This document shows positions 11,971 through 24,588 of a stretch of 64,000 nt of DNA, in pieces. The notes under the pieces were generated by a model. That model was not told the origin of the DNA and did not search any database. It saw only the letters and a program-made list of their open reading frames with translations. The number at the start of each line of letters is the position of its first letter. Within the stretch, counting starts at the first letter, position 1. The DNA is from Guyanagaster necrorhizus (taxonomy: Eukaryota; Basidiomycota; Agaricomycetes; Agaricales; Physalacriaceae), in contig NW_025064886.1 in assembly GCF_019112545.1 (NCBI RefSeq), forward strand, positions 1,389,066 to 1,453,065, read 5' to 3'. The translations under genes were made by a program, and so were the position numbers.

Positions 11971-13813
11971 GCAATTTCACTGGATCAGCTAAAGGACTTC
12001 ATAGTGTGCAACATACAGCTGCTAGATAGACTGATAGTACTTCTGTAGCTACTCTTATGCTCAAATTATGCATACATTCAAATATACTCAAAATTCTTAT
12101 CTCACACACTAATAATGAATTGCTCAAAGAAAAAACTCAATCATCTATGAGCCAAACAGAGGGAGAGACCTCCACTAAATAGCTCAAGCCATTCAATACT
12201 GAATAGACTTGGCAGGCTATTAAAGAAGCACTCATAGAGAAAGCAGCAAAGGCAGTACTCAAAAATTGGGTATATAAGACCCAAGCTGAAGAAGTCATAG
12301 ATGATATGATTAAAAGGATGAAGATGACAGAAAGATGTTGAGTCTTGAAATAGCTCAATGAGTTGTGAGAGCCCTAGAGATACATTCAATGAACCAGAAC
12401 CTCAGGATGAAACCTTACTACCAAGGCCCAAATTGAAACCCTGATCAACTGGTCTACCTATGCAGTCACAGCACTCATCAACAGTGGCTGTACTAGTAGT
12501 TTAATCAACTGAGCTTTCATCAATAAGCATAATCTGTCTATTAAAGCTACCATAGCCTCTATCTCTGTATATAATGCAAATGGAACCAAGAATTAAGCTG
12601 ATTCAATCACTGAATTCATCAAATTACAACTCATGATCAGTGACTATTTGGAATGGATCAATCTGACTATCACTGACTTAGGAACAAAAGAAGTGTTCCT
12701 AGGTCATAATTGGTTGATCTGCCACAATCTACTAGTCAAGTGGAAAACTGAGTAGATCACTTTTGCATAATATAGATGTCAAAAACTTTCATTTGAGTTA
12801 TCAGATGAAGATTCAGAAGATTGATAGAATGAGAAGATAGAGGATGGTGAGACTATTCTCACTGTTGACTTCCAACCAGCACTGCATATTCAGGCCATGC
12901 ACCATACTAATGACTTAGCTGCCAAAGCTAATGCTGAGAGAGAGAAAAAATCATTCAAGAAAATAGTTTCTGAATGGGCTTATGACTATCAAGACCTATT
13001 TGACAAAGAAAGTTTTGACAAGCTGCCAAAGTCTAAACTATGGGACCATGCAATCAAGCTCATTCTCAATGCCAATGCTAACCTTGATTGCAAAATCTAT
13101 CTACTTGACAACCACAAGCAACAGGAACTTGACAAGTTTCTGAAAGAAAACTCTTCAGCAGACAAATTTGACTCTCAAAATTATCTATAGCATCATCATT
13201 CTTCTTTGTCAAAAAGAAGGATGGAAAACTCTGATCAGTATAGAATTATTGAAAGCTTAATGAAATGATGATCAAGAATCATTATCTGCTTCTATTGATC
13301 TTAGAACTGATGGATAAGTTATGAGAGGTGAAATACTATATCAAGCTTGATGTCCACTGAAAATATAACAATATGCAAATCAAAGAAGGTGATGAGTGGA
13401 AGGCAGTCTTCAGAACTAACTGAGAGCTCTTTGAGCCCATAGTGATATTCTTCAGACTCACAAAATCTCTGGCAACCTTTTAGTGGATGATGAATGATAT
13501 ATTCAAAGACCTCATCATCACTGAAAAAGTCACTATCTATTTAGATAACATCTTGATTATGTCCAAAGATCAAGGAGAGCATCATCAACTAGTTTGGCAA
13601 GTTCTGAAACTAATGAGAAAACACAAGCTGTTTCTCAAGGCTGAAAAATATGAGTTTGAAGTAATAAAAACTGAATACTTGAGAGTGATCATCAGTGAAG
13701 AAAGTATTAGAATGGATCTCATTAAGATGGCAGAAGCCATGAAATGGCTGGAGTTGATAAAGAAGAAGGAACTCCAATCATTTCTAGAGTTCACAAACTT
13801 CTATTACTAGTTC
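11967..13813 (+). pseudogene. pol: Element F pol, 5' part (spacer, protease, RT)
   Basis: Pol of the older element F. The protease motif reads ALINSGCTSS, so the catalytic Asp (codon 12480) has become Asn. RT has YLDN instead of YLDD at 13538-13549. Many in-frame stops interrupt it. The sequence ends inside RT after FTNFYY, at the AGTTC target duplicate 13809-13813, where element B is inserted. The next residues of the same frame are found at 44976 after a 31 kb interruption. Confidence 0.88.
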
Positions 13814-14284
13814 TGTTATGATTTTTCCACACTTTTATCTTTTATTCAAGGAATTAACCCCTATCTTTGCTTAGTCAGAGTGTCTAGCCAGTGCTTAGGA
13901 CTGTGAGACCAGGCTTAGTCATCACAACAATGCCCAGTCAGTCATTGTTCTTTGACATGATGGTTACTGCTTGATGACAGATAATACCCTTTTGTAGGTA
14001 GCTTCATGATACTGGACAAAACACTTTATAGTGTCAGGATGCACAATTAGATAGTTGTATCTTTAGCATGGACAATGACTGGTATATAAGTAGCATAACT
14101 CTCACTGTAATAACCTCAGGTTCAAGCTAAAGTTTATTTCTTTACTATTTTATCTCAAGCCAATCTAAAGGCCTTGAGATATAAAGCCACACAACATATT
14201 AAGTGAACTCTGACATCATTGTCTGAAGTGTGAGACAGTGTCAGTTTATCATATGTTTAGATTATATGTCATTTGGGCTTAACA
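13814..14284 (+). repeat. 5' LTR of element B (471 bp)
   Basis: It starts TGTTATGATTTTTCCACAC and ends GGGCTTAACA. The length is identical to the B 3' LTR at 44505-44975, and most differences I noticed are transitions. It contains AGGTTCAAGCTAA at 14118-14130, a decayed version of the self-priming 13-mer. Confidence 0.93.
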
Positions 14285-14298
14285 ATTAGCTCAAAGCT
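14285..14298 (+). other. Element B self-primer binding site
   Basis: ATTAGCTCAAAGCT follows the LTR directly. Its reverse complement matches the LTR 13-mer at 14118-14130 with three mismatches, two of them transitions. It does not start with TGG, the complement of a tRNA CCA end. Confidence 0.55.
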
Positions 14299-14340
14299 TC
14301 TAGCTTCCCTTTCTCAAGCCCAATTGTGCTGAGAAACTGA

Positions 14341-14579
14341 ATGCCCTCTGCTATCAACCCATCAGATCCAAACTTTACTCATGAGTTCTTCAAACTTCTT
14401 GTGTCTATTATTGAAACCCTATTAGAATTATTGGTGATTATACAGCTGTGCCATAAATGCTAATCAATCACTGCCTGGGCAATTTGATATTACCAAGAAT
14501 TTTAACATATCCAACAAATACTATGAAATGTCACTCCTGACCTCCCCCTCTATGATATCCCTCTCTCTGCCCAACAGTC
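14341..14579 (+). pseudogene. Element B ORF1, first part with membrane segment
   Basis: The start is ATG at 14341. The peptide begins MPSAINPSDPNFTHEFFKLL and continues into a hydrophobic segment ending LLVIIQLC, then a Cys/His-containing patch and the block VTPDLPLYDIP. It is cut by element C at the CAGTC duplicate (14575-14579). After C and the duplicate are removed (10,009 bases), the frame continues at 24589. Stops inside it are TGA and TAG. The predicted role is unknown, probably an N-terminal membrane anchor. Confidence 0.72.
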
Positions 14580-15039
14580 TGTTATGATTTTTCTATTCTT
14601 TTTCTGGATTAACTCCTATTTATGCTTAGTCAGAGTGCTAAGACAAGTGCTTAGGACTATGGAATAAGGCTTAGTTATTATAATGACTGAGTTCATCATT
14701 GTCTTTTAATGCAACAGCATTGTCTGACAATGCACAAAAGTCTTTTTATGTACAGTATTGATATCCAAGGACAAGAGGCACAAAAGACTCAGCAATGCAC
14801 AATTAGTAGTAGTATATTTAGATATGACTTGTATGGTATTTAAGACAGCTTGCTCTTACTGGTAATCCCCAGCTTTGAGCTAAAGTTTACTTTCACACTA
14901 TTCTATACTCAAGCCCAATTCTTCAGACCTTGTGACATATTGATCAGAATATGCATCAGTGGACTCAGCTGATCTCCTGAAGTGTAAGGAGATGACTGTT
15001 TATCATGTGTTTCTGTTCATATGACACTTAGGTCTAATA
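14580..15039 (+). repeat. 5' LTR of element C (460 bp)
   Basis: It starts TGTTATGATTTTTCTATTC. Its last two bases are TA where CA is expected, a C-to-T change. TATTTAAG at 14837-14844 lies 34 bases before AGCTTTGAGCTAA (14871-14883), the predicted transcript start. Confidence 0.92.
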
Positions 15040-15053
15040 ATTAGCTTGAAGCT
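15040..15053 (+). other. Element C self-primer binding site
   Basis: ATTAGCTTGAAGCT lies right after the LTR. Its reverse complement, AGCTTCAAGCTAA without the outer base, differs from the LTR 13-mer AGCTTTGAGCTAA only at two adjacent bases. These read TG in one and CA in the other, as if both came from CG. Confidence 0.68.
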
Positions 15054-15096
15054 TCATCTTCTCTTTTCTCATACAATGTAGTGCAGAGAAAACTGA

Positions 15097-16500
15097 ATGC
15101 TCAATCTTACTCTATCAGACCCAAACTTTAATTAAGAGTTCTTTGAACTCTTAGCTTTCATCATCAGAACACTCTTAAGCTTACTTGTAATCATCCAGCT
15201 GTGCTGAAAATGTCACTCAATTACTACCTGAGCTATTCAACATTATAATGAATTCTAACACAACTATTATATTTTCTGCAATATAACTCCAGACCTTCCC
15301 CTATATAACATCCTCAAATCCTGAAGAACATCCTACCAGCTCTTGACAAGCCCCTTATCTGAAGCCAGACTTAGCAGCATGCATCAAGAGAACATTTAGG
15401 AAGAGGAGAGACACTGATACCCTCTCAGATGATCTAACAGAGACCACAACTCTCACATCACAGAATTCCAAAACCCATAGATCTGAGGGCCACCCTCCAA
15501 CCACAAGGATGAAGACATTCCAGAGGACTTCTTTCAGCAGTTCTCTTCCTCTGACAATTCCAGAAATATGTGAATCCATGAGATTACAGACTATGCTAGA
15601 GACTCTCAGTCTCACTCAGATGGCTGCAAGATCCTGACCTCAGACTCCTAGAAGCCAGCCTTGCAGCTCCCTCTCCTTGGCCCACTATTTGGTCAGAACA
15701 AGCAGCAGAATAGAGAGGGCTCTCTCAGACTGGCTCAATGATGAGTGGAGATACTGGGAGAACTAGAATGAAATCATTCACCAACTCTTCTCCATTTGAG
15801 ATCTCAATGTCCCATTTAACTATGACAATGCCCTCTAACAAGAGGAGCAAAGACAGTGAAATGACTCACAGCCATCCTGCAGTGAGCTTGAGGAGTGTCT
15901 CATCCTTCAGAGGCAGGCAAAGCAGACTGCCAAGCATGATCAGCAGTATAGAGAGGAGCAGTATGAAGTTGAAAGGGCCTGATTAGAAAGAGCTGACATC
16001 TCTAACTGGTATGGACTTCAACCAGAGGTCACATCAGTACTCATGCCAGTATGAGTAGACTGCTCTGCCTCCATCTCAGTCTCTTCAGAGAGCCGAGTAC
16101 CACTGACACCAATTCCTGGGCACCAGAAGCCTGAGCAGACACCGAAGTCCTTACTGCTGATGAAGTCTGAGCCAGGAGAGGCAGAGTCTCTCCTCTAACT
16201 CAGGATGATGTCCTGTGAACCATCCCACACCCTCCAATCTCACAATATCTCTCTCTCCAATGAACCTTTAGCACTGACACTATGGGTTATGAGTCTCTGG
16301 TACTGCTCACATCCCCACTTGCATCCTCTGAGGGTTTCTTAGGAGCTGAGTGATCAGGCAACTCCTCGATGATAGGTACTGAAGAAATGTCCAGCTCTAT
16401 TGCAAGTGAGTGGTGGCAGAGAGAGTGACAGGGGGAAACTGGTATGACTCTGATATTGGAAGTTAACTTGCTTCCACCTACCTCAATGCCTCAGACTTTT
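15097..16500 (+). pseudogene. Element C ORF1
   Basis: The ATG at 15097 gives MLNLTLSDPNF, then a hydrophobic segment ending LLVIIQLC. Downstream it carries ARDS near 15600 and, with a 2-base deletion between, the block DLNVPFNYDNAL (about 15800). Further on is the motif equivalent to RFFGSQVVRQLFDDRY (16332 onward). Many stops are present. The end is approximate because ORF1 overlaps gag, which starts at 16444 in the +1 frame. Confidence 0.65.
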
Positions 16501-18350
16501 TAGGCCCCATCACTGGGCCAAGTACCCAGTCAGGACAGTGGATCAACAATATGACTGCAAGAGAGCATAGAGAGTTTTTATGACCCATCTGCTGTTTCTC
16601 TCCTTGAGGAAGAGAAAGATGACCAGGTTGAGGATGATGAGAAGACTGAAAGTAGTGAGCCACCCTGTGTCAGAGAGGAACTTGCATACACACTAAACAA
16701 AGAAACAGATGAAAAAGCATTGGAAGAAGAAATCTGATATGCAAGGGGACAGAAGTATCAGGAGCTGTATGAGAAAGGAGTAAATCTCCTATAGTGTGAT
16801 GCCAACTGATTGGCATCACAGATGGGACAATTATATTTACATTCTGAACCTAACAAATAAACAGAAATCTTAAGACATGAAGCAACAAAATATACTGCTC
16901 AGCAATATAACCAGAACCATCCTGAAGACTCAGTTGGCATGCCACCCAAATATCAACTACCACCTCAAGTCTGACCAATGCTATGGTCACCTCCCATCAC
17001 TCTAAAATAGGCTATATACATGGCACTATTGATTTAAAGCACATTTTCATACTCTGCATCCTCTTTCTGATCTATGGCAACTCAGTTGTCTTGATCCCAA
17101 CCTCAGCTGAAGACTCCACCAATCTCATACTGAAATCCATGGACTGGCAAAAGAAGCCAAATTCTGGAGCACAGCCTCCATCTGATGAAGCAAGTGAAAG
17201 TAAGATAGAGAAGAAGCTGGTCCAAGATGACTCAGAAGCAATCCAGTTGGGATTTACAATCAGGAATGGGGTTATTGTCTGAAAAGAAGCACTTCCACAG
17301 AGAAGCCCAGTTGCTGATGATAACTCACTTCATTCATTCTCCCATCCATCTGATAAGTGGCACTGACCCCCTTTCTTGGATTGGCCCAATTCAATGGGTG
17401 CATTACCAGAAAATACTGCTGTCTTACAGTGCAGGCCAGATCTACTGCATAAACTGCATCCCTTTAAAGAGGCTTCTGATGACATTGATTGATTTCTGGT
17501 TGACTGTGAATAATACTTTGAGGTGTATATTGGATATCTTAGAACTGACATGAACAAGGTTGTGTTTGCTGTCTTGTATCTCAAAGAGAAGGCAAAAACT
17601 TGATGGATCCTAATCTCTCTAAACTTCTGATTGTTGACTCAGGAGCATTACTGGTACCTCTCATGGCCAGTATTCAAACAAATGCTGCATGATAAATTCA
17701 TTGATCCAGCTATACAGGAGATACACAAACAAAAGATCAAGAACTACAAGATGGAGGACAAGGCAGCTACAGACTACTTTGACAAGCTAGAACAACTTGC
17801 CAAGCTCACTAGTATCTGGGATGATATAGCTAATGATGGATGGATGGTTGAGGCCCTCAAGTGAGGAGTCTCCTCCTTGTATATCATGATGATTTCAGCA
17901 ATCAGCATCAAAGCTCTGATGCCAGTCAGCTATAATGAATGGAAAGAAAGAATCATTGAGATGTACAAGGAGTGACAAAGGCAGAAAGTGGAACAGTTGA
18001 CTCTGTAAGATTATTCAAAGAAACTGACCCCACCAACCCTGAATAAATCATTGGAGACAACTGCTGGGAAATCACAGAAATCCTCTATGGCTTCACCATC
18101 ATATAGCATGCAGAAGACAGAAATAGGAATGACCTATATAGAGACAAAGAAGCCTATAGACATAGACTGGATGAAGAAGGAGGGCAAATGCTTCAACTGT
18201 GGGCAGAAGAGCCACATGGCCACAGACTGCCCAAAGAAGAAGCAGACCCAGAAAGACATATGGGCTCAGATTGCCAAGCTGCAGAAAGAAGATGAAGGAT
18301 TTGGCACAGAAACCAAAGTAGAGAAGGTAAAAGATGGGGCTGATCAGTGA
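16444..18350 (+). pseudogene. gag: Element C gag
   Basis: The proposed start ATG at 16444 matches the position of the E gag start. An acidic region and KALEEEI (16714-16734) follow, then the capsid-like core (about 17400-17860). The zinc knuckle CFNCGQKSHMATDC is at 18189-18230 and the terminal TGA at 18348-18350. At least one indel changes frame between the acidic region and the knuckle, and many stops are present. Confidence 0.82.
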
Positions 18351-18711
18351 GCGATTCTACTGGATCAGCCAAGAACCTTCATGGTGTGCCAATAGCAGCT
18401 GATAGTCAGACTGATAGTATTTCTATAGTCATCCCTATGTCTGAATCACCTATGCATTCAAATATACTCCAGTTATCTATCAAACACACTAAAGAATCAC
18501 AAAAAGAAGCTCAAATGCCTTCAGGCTGAACAGAAGCAGAGAGCCCCACCACTTGGCTCAAACCATTCAATACTGAGTGGACTTGGAGGGCTATCAAAGA
18601 TGCCATGGACAAAGCTGCAGTGAGAGCCATACTCAAAAATTGGGTTCACAAGATCTGAACCAAAGAAGTTATTGATAAAATGATAGAAGAAATAAAAAAG
18701 GCTGAATGATG
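18347..18711 (+). pseudogene. pol: Element C pol, N-terminal spacer
   Basis: It starts at the conserved CAGTGAGCGATTC junction with gag and carries WLKPFNTEWTWRAIKDA (about 18550-18600), a block shared by all pol genes here but of unknown function. It stops at AATGATG (18705-18711), where insert U begins. The reading resumes at 20568. Confidence 0.8.
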
Positions 18712-20567
18712 ATATGCCCTCTTCATGTTCAGGCATGTAAAATTGCAAAAATTGGGAATATATAGACTGCATTTCAGTCCAGTAAGCATGTAACTGAGAA
18801 TAGAGTAAGAGCACACAGAAACCTAGTCATTATAAGGCTAAACTGAAGTAACAAGGAGTAGAGTGCATGGCCTAGTAGCAGACTAATACTAGAGGGGTTA
18901 GACTGCATGTGAGGTCTCAGCACTTGGCTCTAAATGTGCCAATATCATTATAAGAGAGCATGCTAAAAATAAAAAAGATATGATTGAAATATGATCAGCA
19001 ATTCTGATCACATTGATCAATGATGCACTGATGGAACATGCTTTAGAACAGAGAACTGAGACCCAAGGAAAGGTATCTGATTAACTGGATGCTGAGCAGA
19101 GAAATGATATGATAGCAACAAAAGAATAGATAGAGGAATACTACTCTCAGAGATGAATAGTATGAGTACTGCTCAGAGACTTGCATGCATACTTACCATG
19201 CCTTAGCATGCTTAACATAGTGAGAGACTCTGCATCATACTGTGGTATGATACATACTATATTGGGTAGATTAATTAATGCATGTCAGGCCAGAAGCAGT
19301 GCAATTTGTGAGCCAGAGGGAATGTTGAGATATTAGAGAAGAGAACATAACTATTGTGGCTGACTCCAAACATGGGAGATAACTCTGGGGGGTCCAAAAC
19401 AGTTTACTGCTGTCAGAGATATGTCACTGAGACAAGAAAAAAGCAAGAAGATTAAGCTAGGCCAGCTAGCCAAGGTCAGCTAGCAAGAAAGCATTGCACA
19501 GTCCTGGCCCAGAAGAGAATAAGCACAGCAACTACAATATATGCATGAATAATACCTGTAGAATCCAGCATGGAGTCCCACACTTTGAAGATACCATAGT
19601 AGGATTGTATTAGTAAGTATCAGAGTAGAGTATTTAAATATAGTATTATATGAGTAGAGATCAAGTTTCTGACCCCCACAGTTGCAGTGTATTGAGCACA
19701 GAAAGCCTTGCACTCTAGCTCTGAGTTTGTGTTAGTAACTTTGGGTGGGAGAATAAACTTATTATTGAATATCCTTGAGAGAGCTGTGAGAATTAAGTGA
19801 GGTATCAAAGCTTGCAAAGGACTTAAGCCCAGTTTGATAAGAGGTTTTGGATTGCACTCTAACCTGAGAATAAGAGAGCAATGTCTGAAGGGCATTATCT
19901 TGAGTTTTTGAGGTATTTGTGATACATGGTGCTACAGGTGGCAGAGGTTCAAACCCTTTGGCTTGATTAGTGTGCACTTTTGTGTTATTTCCACAGATTA
20001 GCAGAGGTTGAAACCCTTTGGTCTGTCGGATGGGGTTTTATTGTGTTTTGTGTCTCTGGATTGCATAAGTTTGAATCTTGTGAGTCTACGATCAGTTTGA
20101 AAACTTGTGAACAGAGATCTATGCTTTTTGTCACTTGTGGATGTGTTTGTGATTGGTTTTTGCTTAGAGCACGAAGCTTTAAGTTGTGTATTATGTGTGT
20201 TAGGGATTTGAGTTGATCTGAGCTGTGCTTGGGACCATTTGAGAGTTTTGAAGGAGTGTTTTGACATATTGTATTAAGCTGCAGTACTCTTTGCCTTGAG
20301 GCCCAGCAACATCAGTTGCCACCTCTTGTTTTGATAAAATGAAAAGCTTTGAGACTTAAAGAGACCTCAGACTGTTGTAAGCATGCTATTGTGGTTTGTG
20401 TGCTGTGATCTCATTGAAGAAGATAATTATATTTGTTGAATACTACTTTTATTACATTATAATCCTCTCATAAACTAAGAGTTTTGTGTGTGTGTTGGTG
20501 TGAGTGTGGTCAGTGGATAACACTCTGCTGTATCTGTTTTCATCTTGCATGCACTTAGATCCTCTTC
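18712..20567. mobile_element. Insert U: unclassified 1.86 kb insertion in element C pol
   Basis: The insert is flanked by AATGATG (18705-18711 and 20568-20574). Removing it and one duplicate restores the pol sequence seen in B and F. No transposase, RT or convincing ORF is visible. The ends are ATATGCCCTCTTC and GATCCTCTTC, with no clear terminal inverted repeat and no TG...CA. A TATA-rich stretch (TATTTAAATATAG, about 19630) lies about 120 bases before AATAAA (about 19752), which would fit a long solo LTR with altered ends. A non-autonomous DNA element is an alternative. Base composition differs from its host: the right part is T- and G-rich. Confidence 0.7.
19941..20084. repeat. Imperfect tandem repeat of about 60 bp inside insert U
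   Basis: GCAGAGGTTCAAACCCTTTGG at 19941 recurs as GCAGAGGTTGAAACCCTTTGG at 20001, exactly 60 bases later. A weaker third version begins near 20063. No function is assigned. Confidence 0.6.
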
Positions 20568-20574
20568 AATGATG

Positions 20575-23500
20575 CCAAGCCTTGAAATAGCTTAATGAAC
20601 TCCAGAGACCAAGAAAGTTTATCCACTGGTCTAAAATGCTAGGAAGAGATCTGATCACCAAAGCCCAAATTGAAACCCTTATGATCTGAACAACCTATGC
20701 AGTAACCACACTGATTGATAGCAGATGCACTGGAAGTTCAATAAATTGAGCTTTTATCAATAAGCACAAACTTCTAACCCAGACTATGGCAGCTCTGATT
20801 CCTGTCTATAATGCAGATGGGACAAAGAACCAAGCCAGCTTGATCACTGAATTCATTGAACTTAGGTTCACAATTAGTGACCACTCCAAATGGATTGACT
20901 TGGCCATCATGGATCTTGGAACCAAAGAAGTCTTCCTCAGCCATGACTGGCTAATATGATATAATCTGCTGATTAATTAGAAGACCAGGAGGATCACATT
21001 CACCAGATACAAATGTCAGAAGATCATCTTTGAACTATCTGATAAAGACTCTGAGAATTGATAAGATAAAGAAATGGAAGATGATGAAATGATTCTCACA
21101 GTGGACATCCAGAAGGAGATCCACATCCAAGCTGTTCATTATGCCAATAACCTGGTAGCCAAGGCTCATGAACAGAAGCAGGAAAAAACATTTGAAGAGA
21201 TAGTACTAGAGTGGACATGAGATTTTAAAGACTTATTTGAGAAGGAGAGTTTTGATGAACTCCTCAAGCCTAAGCTGTAGGATCATGCAATTGAGCTTAT
21301 CCTGAATGCCAATGTAAACCTCAATTGCAAGATCCATCTCCTTGTGAACAATGAACAACAAGAACTCGATAAGTTCCTTAACAAAAACTTATCTAGCAGA
21401 AGAATCTGACCATCAAAATCCCTAATAGCATCACTATTCTTCTTTGTCAAAAAGAAGAATGGAAAGCTTCACTTGGTCCAAGATTACTAGAAGCTTAATG
21501 AAATGACCATCAAGAACCAGTACCTCCTACCTCTGATCTCAGAGCTAATGGACAAACTCTGAGATGCTAAATATTACACCAAACTTAATATCTGGTGGGA
21601 GTACAACAATATTCAGATTAAAGAGGGTGATGAATGGAAGGCAGCTTTCAGAACAAACTGAGAACTATTCAAACCTATAGTCATGTTCTTCTGTTTCATC
21701 AACTCTCTGGCAATCTTTCAATGGATGATGAATGATATATTTAAGGACCTCATCTCCACTAGGAAGGTCACTATTTATCTTGATGATATTCTCATTATGT
21801 CAAAAATAAAGAAGGAACACCAGAAGCTAGTATGACAAGTATTAGCTCTTATGAGGAAGCATAAATTGTTTCTCAAGGCAGAAAAGTGTGAATTTGAGGT
21901 GCTCAAAACTGAGTACCTCAGAGTCATCATCAGCAAAGAGAGCATTAGAATAGACTCTGTCAAGGTAGCTGGAGTAATGGAGTGGCCAGAAATAATCAAG
22001 AAGAAGGAGTTACAATTCTTTCTTGGCTTCACAAACTTCTACTGCTGATTCATCTGGGACTATAGCAAGATTGTCTGGCTAATGATACAGTTAACTGGCA
22101 ATGCCCCTCTCAACAAGCAGCATTTGACAACCTCAAACAGTGATTAGCTGAGGATGTAATCCTCACCATTCCAACACAAGAAAGAAGGTTCCAGATTGAA
22201 ACCAACTCCAGTGAGGGCACCATTGGGGCAGTACTCTCCTAAGAACAAAAAGGAAAATAGTGCCCTGTCACATTCCTCTCTAAAACACTCACTGTCACTG
22301 AATGAAACTATGAAATCTATGACAAAGAACTGCTTGTGATAATGCTTACTCTGGAGGAGTGGTGACACTACTTGATCAGGGCCACAGAAATTTTTAAGAT
22401 CTGAATGGATCATCAAAACCTCTGATATTTCTGACAACCACAGAAGTTGAACCATTGACAAGCCTGATGGATTACCAAGTTCAGTCAGTACTAATATATC
22501 CTCCATCACAAAGCAGGAACAGCTAATAAGAAGGCTGACCTTCTTAGTTGATGAGCAGACCACAATCAAAGGGGAAGTGATAATAAGAGAGTGATATTAT
22601 TAAAGCCTGAACACTTTAGAGCTATGATAATGCTGACAGAAGAAGAGATCTATGAGCAGATCAAAAGCATGACAAGAGATACCCATAAATGAGATCAGCA
22701 TGTGGCTCCATCTCTTAATCACAAATGAGGGATGACAAAAGAAGAGGATCTGATCTGATATGATAGTTAGATCTACATTCCCCAGGATCAGGGACTTTGC
22801 AGCAAAATTATTGCCATCTGCTATGATCATGCAATTGCTGGTCACCCTGGTGTCACCAAGACCAAGAAACTCATATTACAAGAATACTGGTGGCCCAAAA
22901 TGGGCAATGATATCACCATATATATCAAAGCATGTGAGGTGTGTCAAAGAGGCAAATCATTCACTCAGGCCCAGACCACTCCACTTCACCCACATGAAGT
23001 CCTGTCATCACTATAGACTCACATATTTGTCGACATAATCACTGGATTATCAGATTGCAACAGCTATAATACTATTATTGTTATAGTCAACCAATTCTCA
23101 AAAACAATCATCCCAATTGTCTGCTCAACTGAGCTAACCTCTGAGGAGTGGGTAAAGATTTTGTGAGACAAAGTCTATACTAAGTATGAGATACCCCAAG
23201 TTGTCATCTCTGACCAGAGCCCACAATTCATCTCCAAGTTCCTAGATGATCTTTACCAGCTTCTGAACATCAGATGTAATGTATCTACTGCATACTATCT
23301 GCAGATAGAGAGTCAAACAGAATGAGCCAACCAAGAGGTTGAGAAATATCTCTGCCTCTTTATAAACTGTTGACAAAATGACTGGATGGAATGGCTGGCT
23401 CTTGCCACCTTTCAACATAATAACTGAGTACACTCTGCAACTGGTAAAACACTATTCTTCATCAATCATAGCCGACATCCACATGTCACCCAAACTGAGC

Positions 23501-24090
23501 ATTATTGTATGACTACACCAGCCTCTATAGATTTTGCCACAACTATAGCAAAAATACACAATGAAACCAAAGCAGCCCTCAATAAAGCAGTCTCATCAAT
23601 GAAACAGCAATATGACAAATATCACTGCCCTGCACACCAATATCAAGTCAACAATAAAGTTTGGCTTGATACTTTGAATCTTCATCTTCTCTGACCAAAG
23701 TGTAAACTCAGTGACAAGCACACCAGCCCCTTCACTATCAAGAAAAAAGTTGGGGCATCTGCTTACCAACTCTTGATCTCATCCAACTGAAAGATGTATA
23801 ATATTTTCAATGAAGCATTGCTGACACTGTATATCATGCCAGCCTTTCCCAATCAAGAACAGCTACCACCACCTCCTTCTGACCTTATCAACAATGAAAA
23901 ACATTATGAAGTCAACCAAGTATTAAATCACAAGCTCCACAAAATCAAAGCAAAAAGAGGGAGGACTACAACAACAGTCAACTACCTTGTCAGTTAGAAG
24001 GGTTATGGATCTGAATCCAACTAGTGGATAAATGAACACCAAATGAACACTGACAAAGCAATACAGGACTATGAATTATTTCTTAATTAA
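20575..24090 (+). pseudogene. pol: Element C pol, protease to chromodomain
   Basis: This continues pol after insert U. The protease has TLIDSRCTGSS (Asp codon 20717). RT keeps YLDD at 21776-21787. RNase H motifs lie near 22190-22550. The integrase zinc finger is near 22810-22960, and the core retains Glu in QTE near 23310. A chromodomain-like C-terminus precedes the final TAA at 24088-24090. Dozens of TGA, TAG and TAA stops are present, mostly at former Arg and Gln codons. It is an old, dead copy. Confidence 0.88.
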
Positions 24091-24123
24091 ACCATCAAGA
24101 TAATAGTCTTAAAGAGAAGATAA

Positions 24124-24583
24124 TGTTATAATTTTTCTATTCTTTTTTTGGATTAACCCCTATTTATACTTAGTCAGAGTGCTAAGACAAGTGCTTAGGA
24201 CTGTGAGATAAGGCTTAGTCATCATAATGACTGAGTCCATCATTATCCTTTGATGCAACAGCATTGTCTGATAATACACAAAAGCCCTTTTATGTACAGT
24301 ATTGATGTCTAAGGACAAGGGGCACAAAAGACCCAGCAATGCACAATTAGTAGTAGTATATTTAGATATGACTTGTATGGTAATTAAGACAGCTTGCTCT
24401 TGCTGGTAATCCCCAGCTTTGAGCTAAAGTTTACTTTCACACTATTCTATACTCAAGCCCAATTCTTCAGACCTTGTGACATATTGATCAGAATATGCAT
24501 CAGTGGACTCAGCTGATCTCCTGAAGTGTAAGGAGATGACTGTTTATTATGTGTTTCTGTTTACATGACACTTGAGTCTAACA
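24124..24583 (+). repeat. 3' LTR of element C (460 bp)
   Basis: It has the same length as the 5' copy and ends GAGTCTAACA, followed by the duplicate CAGTC (24584-24588). Differences from the 5' LTR that I compared are transitions. Confidence 0.94.
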
Positions 24584-24588
24584 CAGTC

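Larger units (their letters stand above)
14580..24583 (+). mobile_element. Element C: gypsy element nested in B ORF1
   Basis: Two 460-bp LTRs (14580-15039 and 24124-24583) are flanked by CAGTC duplicates (14575-14579 and 24584-24588). The interior holds ORF1, gag and pol with a chromodomain, interrupted by an unclassified 1.86 kb insert (U). The LTRs resemble those of E and J (462 bp), so the three form one family. Confidence 0.94.

Noticed and set aside
18712..20567. Host gene or intron within element C
   Set aside because: No sustained ORF or splice-like boundaries that restore pol; the flanking 7-bp duplicate indicates insertion.
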